A stretch of 7,697 nt of DNA, from NCBI GenBank assembly GCA_964477295.1, contig CAYZEZ010000233.1:1-7697 (forward strand), written 5' to 3'. A model generated the notes under the pieces. It made no database searches. It worked only from the letters and a program-made list of their open reading frames with translations, and had not been told where the DNA came from. The position numbers were made by a program, and so were the translations under genes. This document shows, in pieces, positions 1 to 6,812 of the stretch. Each line of letters begins with the position of its first letter. Position 1 is the first letter of the stretch. The stretch is from CAYZEZ01 sp964477295 (lineage in GTDB: Bacteria > Bacteroidota > Bacteroidia > Bacteroidales > SM23-62).

Positions 1-1
1 T

Positions 2-1441
2 CAGCTGGATGCAGGCGGCAATGCTACCATCACGGCCGCTATGATCGACAATGGCTCAACAGACAATTGTGCCGTTGATACAATATATCTTGATAACTAC
101 ACCTTTGATTGCACCGATGTAGGAGCTAACACAGTTACGCTGACCGTTGAAGATGTCAATGGCAACTCAGCCACCTGCAATGCCACAGTCACTATCGAAG
201 ACAATGTCGAGCCGACACCGGTCTGCCAGAACGTAACCATCGCGCTTGACATTACAGGCAATGCCACGATTACTGCGGATACAATTGATAATAACAGTAC
301 GGACAACTGCGGCATAGATACCATGTATCTCGACAGGTATGACTTTACCTGTGCTGACATTGGCGCAAATACAGTAGAACTTACTGTTGAAGACAATAAT
401 GGCAACAGCGCTACCTGCAACGCCACTGTCACCATATCAGAAGTTGAACCTCCGGTCGCTAACTGCAAGGATACGACCATATACCTGCACGCAGCCGGCA
501 CGGCAATCATCGACAGCAGCTATGTGAATGATGGCAGTACAGATAATTGCGGCATCGCTACCATTACACTCGACAGGTTTATTTTCGATTGTATAGATGC
601 CGGAGCCAATATCGTAACAATGACTGTCACAGATAACTATGGTAACAGCAACTCATGCCCGGCAACTGTTACTGTATTGGATACCGTTTCACCTATCGCA
701 CTATGCACCGATACAACAATATACCTTGATGCCACCGGCAATTTCACTATCGATAGCTCATACATTGATAATGGAAGCAATGATGCCTGTGGTATCCAGT
801 CAATTACGCCAAGCCAGACTGCCTTTGACTGCAGCCATACAGGTACAAACATAATCACCGTTACTGTAACAGATAATAATGGTAATACCAGCCAGTGTAA
901 TTCAACAATAACTGTTATTGATACTGTCAGCCCATCCGTCATCTGCATGGATACAACCGTTTATCTGGATGTGGCCGGATCAGCCCTCATCGATAGCAGC
1001 TTTATTGTCGACACCGCATTTGATGCCTGCGGTTTACAGACTATTGTTATTAGCCAGAGCACATTTGATTGCGCTGATGCAGGTACTACTCCTGTTACAG
1101 TCACAGCAACTGATATATACAACAACATCAACACCTGCATAGCCAATGTAACGGTACTCGATACAATTGCTCCAGCAGTAACCAGCCTCAACGATACAAC
1201 GGTTACTACCGAACCCGGCAGATGTTCTGCAGAAGTATTAAATATTGCTCCTGTTGGCTCAGATAACTGCAGCATCGACAGTATCGTTTACCGCTTATCA
1301 GGAGCTACCTTAGGCTCAGGAATTGACGATGCCAGTGGCGATTCATTTAACGAGGGACTGACCAGCGTGACGTATACAATCTACGATCCGTCGGGTAACA
1401 ACGATTCCTGTTCATTCAATATAACAGTTATCATCACTTCA
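2..1441 (+). repeat. Tandem HYR-type repeat array (about 79-81 residues per unit)
   Basis: Units start at nt 206, 443, 686, 926 and 1166, giving periods of 237, 243, 240 and 240 bp. A partial unit fills 2-205, and the last unit (1166-1441) is longer and diverged. A typical unit has a P..C start, a DTTIYLD-like strand, the signature D(N/A)CGI, an F(D/T)C pair, G(A/T)N.V, a D(N)NGN turn and a final C.ATVTV strand, so about four cysteines per unit. By eye the first two units are about 70% identical and share NATIT, whereas the next three share IDSS, suggesting two sub-families from separate duplications. HYR is an Ig-like fold found in extracellular adhesion proteins. The regularly placed cysteines could form disulphides and the Asp/Asn-rich turns could bind calcium; both are inferences. 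Confidence 0.88.
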
Positions 1442-3712
1442 TCTCCACCGGATACGGCTGCAACGAACAGAAATAATATTTGTCCGGCCGATGGAAACAT
1501 CGTATTGAGTTACTCTGGTGGAGTTGTCACGGAAGGTGGTGATGCAGAATGGTACGACGATCCGCTGTTCGCGAATAATGTAGGAAGCGGGAATAACCTT
1601 ACACTGGCTGCACCTGATTCCACCACAACCTATTATGTAAGATTTGAAGGATCCTGTGACACAACCCTGTCAAAATCAGTTACTGTAAGCATAAATACAC
1701 TATCAACTCCACCTGACAGCGCTGCCAGTGACAGGGATGATATTTGTCCCGCCGATGGAAACATAACGTTGTCTTACACAGGCGGCTTATTAGGCACTGC
1801 TGCCACTGCTGAATGGTATTCAGATGCAACATTTACTACCCATGCGGGAAGCGGAAATAACCTGAGCCTGGCAGCACCACTCGCAACAACCCAATATTTT
1901 GTGCGCTTCGAAGGATCCTGCAATAGCACCATTGCAAAGAGCGTCACTGTTAATATTAAAACGCTGTCCATACCTCCCGAATCAGCCGGTAAGGACAGGG
2001 ATACTATTTGCCCGGGCGACGGCAATATAATATTATCCTATACCGGAGGTATCCCGGGATCAGAAACTGTTGCCAGGTGGTACAATTCAGCATCATTCAC
2101 GACACCTCTTGGAGAAGGGAACAACCTGGTCGTACCTGCACCCGATGTTTCAACCAGCTATTATGTGAGATTTGAGGGACCGTGCGACACAAGCGATGCA
2201 GAATTCACAAGACTATATGTAGTAAGGGCCAACGATTCTCCCGATAATGTATTGATAGACAGGAATAATATTTGTTCCGGAGATGGAGACATAACACTGA
2301 ACTATTCGGGAGGATTATTATCGGTATTCTCAGAGGCACAATGGTATGATGATGCGGCACTCTCAAATAGTATTGGAACAGGCAGCCAGATTACCGTCTC
2401 TGCCCCCGACTCAACAAAAATATACTATGTGAGGTTTGAAGGTACGTGTGATACTTCCGCCGTTGTGTCTGCCTCCCTGAATGTGAAAGCCATATCCGTG
2501 GCACCAGATGCAGCCCTTACAAACAGAGATACGGTTTGTCCAGGTGATGGTCTTATACTGCTTACATATACTGGAGGTGTAATTGGAAGCAACGCTGCAG
2601 CTGTCTGGTATTCAGATGCTGCCCTTGCAAACTCTGTCGGTACGGGGAACAACATATCCATACAAGCTCCATCCACTGAAACCACGTATTATGTGAGGAT
2701 CGAAGACGAGTGCGATACTACCGGAACAGCCAGTGTAACAGTCTATATGTATAGCATACCTCAACCCGTTTTCCATATCCAGACTTCTGCTGTTTGTATT
2801 AATGCCGATCCGGTACTCTATGTAGTGGATGGACTTACAGGATCTAATTACAGCTGGTCCACTACAGGTGGAAGCATTACGCATGAAAATAACGATACAA
2901 TATATGTTGACTGGGGAAGTGATCCTGACGATTATACCATAACAGTAATTGAAACTACTATTAATGGTTGTGTCTCTGAAGAATCTGTACTTGATGTAGT
3001 GGTGTCTACTCCAACCATTGATCTCGGACCCGATCCGTTTATCTGTGGCAGCGAAACTGCCATTGTAGTTCCAACCGGCGATTTCATCAACCATATCTGG
3101 CACAATGGAACGGGAACATCCACCTATATGACCAATACTGATGAGGTGGTAAGCATTTGTGTATTCGATGAATATGGCTGCATGGCATCTGATTCGGTCA
3201 CAGTTACTGTTGCTGCTGATCCCGTCGTCGACTTTGGTCCCGATACCTTATTGTGCGGATCAATGACTTTGGATCTGGATGCCGGTAATCCAGGATCAAC
3301 GTATAACTGGTCAACCGGGGAAACCTCTGAAATCATCACAATATATCCTGGTCCTCAGGAAATCTCTGTTCTTGTAACATCTGAATATGGTTGTGTTGGC
3401 GGAGATACCATCAGGATACAGGATTGTTCAACGAAAGCATATTTTGCAAAGATTCCTAATGCATTCACACCTAACGGGGATAATGTGAACGACACCTGGT
3501 TCTTTGATGAAGCTGCTGCTTATCCTGATATTGTCGTGGAAATATTTGACCGCTGGGGCAAGGTGATTTTTAGATCAGAAAGAGGATATCCGGAACCATG
3601 GGATGGAAGAGCTATGAATGGCAAAGAAATGCCAATGGATTCATATTTCTATGTGATTGATCCGGGAGATGGCACGGGAACATTAACCGGAACTGTAACG
3701 ATAATTAGATAA
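2..3712 (+). CDS. Giant multidomain T9SS substrate (HYR / Ig-like repeats, type B C-terminal sorting domain), 5' partial
   Basis: The open frame runs in from the window edge and ends at TAA, giving 1236 codons. The ATG at 41 lies inside a repeat unit, so it is not the start; the true start and signal peptide are upstream. In window residues the order is: partial HYR-type unit 1-68; HYR-type units starting at 69, 148, 229 and 309; a diverged HYR domain about 389-480; five 88-residue Ig-like units 482-921; a PKD-like domain about 922-1003; two Ig-like domains with DLGPD/DFGPD starts about 1004-1142; and the gliding-motility C-terminal domain about 1151-1236. Proteins of this build are exported by the T9SS and act at the cell surface or outside, commonly as adhesins. 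There is no enzymatic domain in the visible part, so an adhesive or structural role is an inference. The PorP/SprF gene 64 bp downstream supports T9SS export. An enzymatic or ligand-binding domain could lie in the missing N-terminal part. Confidence 0.93.
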   Translation, partial: QLDAGGNATITAAMIDNGSTDNCAVDTIYLDNYTFDCTDVGANTVTLTVEDVNGNSATCNATVTIEDNVEPTPVCQNVTIALDITGNATITADTIDNNSTDNCGIDTMYLDRYDFTCADIGANTVELTVEDNNGNSATCNATVTISEVEPPVANCKDTTIYLHAAGTAIIDSSYVNDGSTDNCGIATITLDRFIFDCIDAGANIVTMTVTDNYGNSNSCPATVTVLDTVSPIALCTDTTIYLDATGNFTIDSSYIDNGSNDACGIQSITPSQTAFDCSHTGTNIITVTVTDNNGNTSQCNSTITVIDTVSPSVICMDTTVYLDVAGSALIDSSFIVDTAFDACGLQTIVISQSTFDCADAGTTPVTVTATDIYNNINTCIANVTVLDTIAPAVTSLNDTTVTTEPGRCSAEVLNIAPVGSDNCSIDSIVYRLSGATLGSGIDDASGDSFNEGLTSVTYTIYDPSGNNDSCSFNITVIITSSPPDTAATNRNNICPADGNIVLSYSGGVVTEGGDAEWYDDPLFANNVGSGNNLTLAAPDSTTTYYVRFEGSCDTTLSKSVTVSINTLSTPPDSAASDRDDICPADGNITLSYTGGLLGTAATAEWYSDATFTTHAGSGNNLSLAAPLATTQYFVRFEGSCNSTIAKSVTVNIKTLSIPPESAGKDRDTICPGDGNIILSYTGGIPGSETVARWYNSASFTTPLGEGNNLVVPAPDVSTSYYVRFEGPCDTSDAEFTRLYVVRANDSPDNVLIDRNNICSGDGDITLNYSGGLLSVFSEAQWYDDAALSNSIGTGSQITVSAPDSTKIYYVRFEGTCDTSAVVSASLNVKAISVAPDAALTNRDTVCPGDGLILLTYTGGVIGSNAAAVWYSDAALANSVGTGNNISIQAPSTETTYYVRIEDECDTTGTASVTVYMYSIPQPVFHIQTSAVCINADPVLYVVDGLTGSNYSWSTTGGSITHENNDTIYVDWGSDPDDYTITVIETTINGCVSEESVLDVVVSTPTIDLGPDPFICGSETAIVVPTGDFINHIWHNGTGTSTYMTNTDEVVSICVFDEYGCMASDSVTVTVAADPVVDFGPDTLLCGSMTLDLDAGNPGSTYNWSTGETSEIITIYPGPQEISVLVTSEYGCVGGDTIRIQDCSTKAYFAKIPNAFTPNGDNVNDTWFFDEAAAYPDIVVEIFDRWGKVIFRSERGYPEPWDGRAMNGKEMPMDSYFYVIDPGDGTGTLTGTVTIIR
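1445..2764 (+). repeat. Five tandem 88-residue Ig-like units (264 bp each)
   Basis: Units start at 1445, 1709, 1973, 2237 and 2501, each exactly 264 bp from the last with no indels in the period. Each unit has R(N/D)..(I/V)C..DG near its start, then L.Y(S/T)GG, a WY(D/S/N) strand, G.G(N/S), AP...T.Y(Y/F)VR, a second Cys about 50 residues after the first, and a closing beta strand. The two cysteines per unit suggest one disulphide each. The pattern resembles the Ig-like domains associated with gliding-motility C-terminal domains in Bacteroidota (Ig_7-like). The first two units are roughly 60% identical by eye, so the duplications are not recent. The likely role is a stalk or spacer, possibly ligand binding. 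Confidence 0.88.
2765..3427 (+). other. PKD-like domain followed by two Ig-like domains (within the large CDS)
   Basis: Nt 2765-3010 encode a PKD-like module: a C..ADPVLY start, a YSWSTTGG core like the Y.W....G of PKD folds, a VDWG strand, and an NGCVSE strand near the end. Nt 3011-3217 and 3218-3427 encode two similar Ig-like modules. These start DLGPD..ICGS and DFGPD..LCGS, carry a W.(T/N)G-type core (IWHNGTGTS and YNWSTGETS) and end with an (E)YGC strand. Such modules usually sit just before the sorting domain in Bacteroidota T9SS substrates. Domain names are by motif recognition; boundaries are approximate. Confidence 0.75.
3452..3709 (+). other. Gliding-motility-associated C-terminal domain (T9SS type B sorting signal)
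   Basis: The last about 86 residues match the conserved layout of this domain: IPNAFTPNGDNVNDTW at the start, a VEIFDRWGKVIF strand, a PWDGR..NGKEMP turn, the YFYVI strand and a final GTVTIIR strand at the very C-terminus. In characterised Bacteroidota this domain directs passage through the T9SS, and in proteins such as SprB it works with a PorP/SprF-type partner. The motif set is complete, with no sign of truncation. Confidence 0.95.
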
Positions 3713-3776
3713 ATAAATTAATATAATTGCAGACTAATTCTGGCGGGTGAGAGATCGCAAATTAGACTGACTGGAA
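3713..3776 (+). other. Short intergenic spacer between the T9SS substrate and the PorP/SprF gene
   Basis: The 64 bp hold no strong terminator and no clear ribosome binding site. A 6-bp inverted repeat (CTAATT at 3734-3739, AATTAG at 3760-3765, 20-nt loop) is too AT-rich and long-looped to be a convincing terminator. TATAATTG at 3722-3729 is one mismatch from the Bacteroidota -7 element TAnnTTTG, but I see no TTTG at the matching upstream distance. Co-transcription of the two flanking genes is therefore the simplest reading. Confidence 0.4.
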
Positions 3777-4769
3777 ATGAAAGCACATAGTACAATTGCA
3801 AGAGGGTTTCTCCTGGTGTTATCGGGATTAACCCTGACTTTTAATGGGCTGTCCCAACAGCTGCCATTGTACAGTCAGTATATAATGAACAAATTTCTGA
3901 TTAATCCCGCAGTGGCCGGGAGTGAAGGATATACTTCATTTAATATTACCGCCCGTGAACAATGGATCGGCCTGGCCAATTCGCCAAAAACACACGCCAT
4001 AAGTGCCCAAACCAGGATCCTCAAAAACAGCTTTATTTCAAAGAGTTCCTCTGTCAGGAAAAGAAGTAAGGGCAGCTCAAGGAGTGGCAAGGTAGGACTG
4101 GGCGGTTATGTGTTCAATGACCGGACAGGACTTGTTAGCAGAACAGGGCTGCAATTTACCTATGCATACCATATAACATTGCATACCGGACAGCTTTCAT
4201 TTGGCTTATCGGGTACGGTTTATCAGTTTAAGGTGGACCGGGAAGAACTCAGGTTATATGAGCAAAACGATGATCTGGTGAATAATTTTGACAATACCCT
4301 ACTCATACCGGATGCTGATTTCGGAGTATATTATTCAGATCCTAAATTTTATGCAGGTTTCTCAGCTGCACAGCTGTTTGAATCTTCTTTGAAATTCGGA
4401 CAACGCGGATATGAAAACTATAGGTTAAAACGGCACTACTATATCATTGGCGGATATAACTGGGACGTCAATGATTATTTTTCCCTGGAACCAAACGCGA
4501 TGATTAAGACCACAGAAAACTGGAATTTCCAGGTCGATTTAGGTACCAAAGCTTATATTTTCGAAAATTATTGGGCAGGATTGTCCTACAGGACCGGGAA
4601 TGCTGTAATCGTAATGGGTGGCCTGAAGATCGATAAATTCTATTTTGGATATGCTTTTGATTATAATCTGAGCAGTATAATGAGACATACTTTCGGCACT
4701 CATGAATTTATGCTTGCCATGAAATTTGGTGACAATGCCAGAAGGTATCGCTGGTTGATCCGCTACTAA
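3777..4769 (+). CDS. PorP/SprF family type IX secretion system outer-membrane protein
   Basis: This 330-residue protein has the usual length and layout of the family. Residues 1-27 form a signal peptide with a hydrophobic stretch at about 9-21 and a likely cleavage near LSQ-Q. Then comes the family signature LYSQYIMNKFLINPAVAGS (31-49), followed by REQWIG (60-65) and GLGGYVFNDRTG...SRTGLQ.TYAYH (107-132). The rest shows the alternating pattern of outer-membrane beta strands and ends in an aromatic-rich stretch (WLIRY). Family members accompany T9SS; SprF is needed for secretion of the adhesin SprB. Placement 64 bp after a type B substrate suggests that substrate is its partner. An unusual basic and serine-rich segment (residues about 88-105, SKSSSVRKRSKGSSRSGK) lies between early strands, probably in a loop. 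The start is chosen because the signal peptide begins there. Paralogues are common, so no specific gene name is given. Confidence 0.92.
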   Translation: MKAHSTIARGFLLVLSGLTLTFNGLSQQLPLYSQYIMNKFLINPAVAGSEGYTSFNITAREQWIGLANSPKTHAISAQTRILKNSFISKSSSVRKRSKGSSRSGKVGLGGYVFNDRTGLVSRTGLQFTYAYHITLHTGQLSFGLSGTVYQFKVDREELRLYEQNDDLVNNFDNTLLIPDADFGVYYSDPKFYAGFSAAQLFESSLKFGQRGYENYRLKRHYYIIGGYNWDVNDYFSLEPNAMIKTTENWNFQVDLGTKAYIFENYWAGLSYRTGNAVIVMGGLKIDKFYFGYAFDYNLSSIMRHTFGTHEFMLAMKFGDNARRYRWLIRY

Positions 4770-4818
4770 TTCTGCTCAGCCCAGGTTCGCTTAAAAGTAC
4801 TCTTATAAAACGATAAAT
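4770..4818. other. Convergent intergenic region
   Basis: The 49 bp separate two genes whose 3' ends face each other. TAAAAGTACTCTTA (4792-4805) is palindromic except for one mismatched pair, and GATAAATTTATC (4812-4823) is a perfect 12-bp palindrome covering the stop codon of the minus-strand gene. Neither has a GC-rich stem with a loop and a T-run, so no canonical intrinsic terminator can be called for either direction. Confidence 0.35.
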
Positions 4819-6678
4819 TTATCTCGAAAGATCAAATACATTGATCCTGTCCTGCCGGTCTCTCATAAATATTTTATTTCCCCAAACGACAGGATATTTC
4901 GATTTAAAGGTGGTCCGTTCCTCATCAATATAGAAGGCATACTTATTTATTCTTCCATTCGAAATGTCAATAGAAAAAAGGCGCTGTTCATTCAGTATAA
5001 AAAACAATTTACCCTCATCAAAGGCCAGCATCTTAAAACTCACCCTGTCATCCAATATATTCTCTGAACCTAAAGCTGTCAGGCTAAGCTTTTTAATCTT
5101 TTTGCCTGATGTGGAATTGATAATAATTATTTGCTCCGACCCATTATAATAAAATACACTATCACCAGCCATTAATGCATGCCCGGAAGCATTCACTGAA
5201 ATTTCAAATTCAGGTTTTTCCAGGTCGATACCTGAAAAAGCTTTCACCCTTATTTCATCGCATATTATATCAATATCCGGAGAGCAACAGGTTGACAGGT
5301 AAACATTGTTTTTGCTTACCTGGATATTCTGCGGAAGTTCATATTTATATCTGGCCTGTTCCATTCCATCTTCCAGGTTAAAAATCAGGATATAATATCC
5401 CGGGTTATCAGCCGTCCCATTTATTGGCATAATGATTTTTTTCTTGAAAACCTGGAAAGAAATATTGTCGGGATAATTTTTTTCAAGAGACCTGTTCCAT
5501 ATAACATTATGATTATTAAGGCTATAGTAAATGAGTTTTTTGTCAGATCCCATCATGGATGGATCGATGTCGTGTAAGCCAGGAATTTCTGTTGATTCAA
5601 ACTCAGGTGACGGATCAGTTTCTGCAATATATACAATGTAATCATCCTGAACGATAGGATGTTGTATACCTGCGCCTGGAAGAATTTCCGGATCTTCCTC
5701 CATATTCGTCTTCGTAAAAACATAATTCCCAATAATGATCCTGCCGGCGGATGAGACCGGTATATAACTGTAAACATCTGGAATTTCCTTTATCCAGTGC
5801 AATTCTTTCTGTGCAGAGTAACAATATACATTGCTGTTCCCATCGGTTACCAGAATATTATTGTTTACAACAGTAAAATCATATATCCAGCTGCGGGTAT
5901 CCGTATAGGGTAAAATCTGACCAATACAATCCGGTATGATCAGGTTTACCTGGTTTTTATCAATTTTTCCTTTTTTTAAATACTGGACAATCTGCCCGTC
6001 TAATTTGAGGTAACAATGATCATTAGACCATTGACGGTCATCTGTATGCCAGAAACCAACCGAATCATACTGGAACCCGGAAGACTTTTTGCCGGACTTA
6101 TACATGATTCCCATTTTATTGTTCCTCTCAAGGATCATTAATCCAAAATCAATAAAGACATCTGTCTCTACAAAAATATTGGAGACAGGCTCCGGGATCA
6201 ATTTGTTAAAATTCCTATCGAACAGGTACAAATCATTATTCTTCCTGGTAACGGTATAAAATATTGGAAAGTTGGAATAGGTTCTGTTAAGGTCATACTC
6301 CAGATCAGCAATACTTAAAAAACTAATTGTCCTGTCACCAAATTCAGTCTGGCAATTTTTTATCACATTGTAATCGTAACTTAGCCCGGGATTAAAATAG
6401 ATGGCATCCCATTCAGGCTCAAGCACATCTTTGCCTTTGATATTAATAATCCCGAATTTCCCTTTTTCCTGATAAAGTATCAGATTATCAAAATATTCGT
6501 AAACAGGATTTTCCACGATAATACTATCCCAACCTGCTGGAGTGATAACAACCCCTTTCCCATCCTTGACTCCCCATAGGTTATTCTCGGTGTAAGGTAC
6601 CCATAGTTCCTGGGAATCAATATGTTGTTGTATCAGGCAGAATACCAGGATAACCGACAATACTGATCTTATCCCCAT
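4819..6678 (-). CDS. Exported WG-repeat / PQQ-like beta-propeller protein, function unknown
   Basis: The 619-residue product starts with a signal peptide (residues 1 to about 22; hydrophobic core about 6-16, likely cut near IDSQ-E). Residues about 34-95 hold two WG-type repeats, seen as LWGVKDGKGVVITPAGWDSI and KFGIINIKGKDVLEPEWDAI; a weaker third appears at 189-208 (MGIMYKSG...YDSV). From about 265 to the end there are repeated propeller-like strand sets of the form 'N.I.V....NVYCYSAQKELHW', including 381-397 (LIYYSLNNHNVIWNRSL), 515-530 (IIIINSTSGKKIKKLS) and 557-578 (LFFILNEQRLFSIDISNGR). These resemble the YALD..TG..W repeats of PQQ-like propellers. There is no T9SS sorting domain, so a periplasmic or lipid-free exported location is likely. 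WG and propeller repeats usually bind proteins or ligands, and no catalytic residues are recognisable. The gene is convergent with the PorP/SprF gene and divergent from the hydrolase-like gene, so it is probably its own transcription unit. Confidence 0.8.
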   Translation of the reverse strand: MGIRSVLSVILVFCLIQQHIDSQELWVPYTENNLWGVKDGKGVVITPAGWDSIIVENPVYEYFDNLILYQEKGKFGIINIKGKDVLEPEWDAIYFNPGLSYDYNVIKNCQTEFGDRTISFLSIADLEYDLNRTYSNFPIFYTVTRKNNDLYLFDRNFNKLIPEPVSNIFVETDVFIDFGLMILERNNKMGIMYKSGKKSSGFQYDSVGFWHTDDRQWSNDHCYLKLDGQIVQYLKKGKIDKNQVNLIIPDCIGQILPYTDTRSWIYDFTVVNNNILVTDGNSNVYCYSAQKELHWIKEIPDVYSYIPVSSAGRIIIGNYVFTKTNMEEDPEILPGAGIQHPIVQDDYIVYIAETDPSPEFESTEIPGLHDIDPSMMGSDKKLIYYSLNNHNVIWNRSLEKNYPDNISFQVFKKKIIMPINGTADNPGYYILIFNLEDGMEQARYKYELPQNIQVSKNNVYLSTCCSPDIDIICDEIRVKAFSGIDLEKPEFEISVNASGHALMAGDSVFYYNGSEQIIIINSTSGKKIKKLSLTALGSENILDDRVSFKMLAFDEGKLFFILNEQRLFSIDISNGRINKYAFYIDEERTTFKSKYPVVWGNKIFMRDRQDRINVFDLSR

Positions 6679-6812
6679 GTGTAATTAATGTAGTGGAAAG
6701 TTAATAAATTTCAATCATCCCCTCATCAGGTTTGAGGAATTTAAACAATTTGGGTAAATTGGGTGAAATTCTTTCTTTAATCAATAAGGATTATTATCAG
6801 CCATTTTTCAAC
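6679..6812. promoter_or_regulatory. Divergent intergenic region with a possible Bacteroidota promoter for the + strand gene
   Basis: The 134 bp lie between the start codons of two divergent genes, so promoters for both should be here. On the + strand, TTTG at 6731-6734 and TAAATTGG at 6755-6762 are 20 bp apart. They resemble the Bacteroidota -33 (TTTG) and -7 (TAnnTTTG) elements, with one mismatch in the latter. On the minus strand, TAACTTTC (one mismatch to the -7 element) occurs in the complement of about 6693-6705, but without a matching upstream TTTG. A short inverted repeat CCTCA (6721-6725) / TGAGG (6733-6737) overlaps the candidate -33 element and could be an operator or chance. These are pattern matches only. 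Confidence 0.3.

Noticed and set aside
41..43. ATG at 41 as the start of the large protein
   Set aside because: The frame is open to the window edge, and the 13 codons before it (QLDAGGNATITAA) match the same part of the next repeat unit, so the gene begins upstream.
97..1275. Minus-strand open frames of 103-137 residues across the HYR array
   Set aside because: Their similar low-complexity Val/Ser/Leu-rich products arise from the antisense of the repeats; no independent support.
1445..2764. Regular 264-bp DNA repeats as a CRISPR-like or mobile repeat array
   Set aside because: The periodicity is that of protein domains in one open frame, and the units are diverged throughout, with no short identical repeats and unique spacers.
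2612..3103. 163-residue open frame on the minus strand
   Set aside because: It lies opposite the PKD/Ig-like part of a clearly conserved protein and shows no recognisable motif; a shadow of the real gene.
3734..3765. Inverted repeat CTAATT/AATTAG as a terminator between the first two genes
   Set aside because: A 6-bp AT-rich stem with a 20-nt loop and no T-run would not be a stable intrinsic terminator.
4792..4823. Two AT-rich palindromes as a bidirectional terminator or operator
   Set aside because: They lack GC-rich stems, loops and T-runs; one overlaps a stop codon, and such palindromes are expected by chance in AT-rich spacers.
5553..5824. Two other minus-strand open frames of 60-74 residues
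   Set aside because: They overlap the 619-residue gene on the same strand in other frames and lack any motif.
6732..6812. Upstream extension of the hydrolase-like frame to a TTG at 6732
   Set aside because: It would put 27 residues before a well-formed signal peptide that begins at the ATG at 6813, and it overlaps the likely promoter region.
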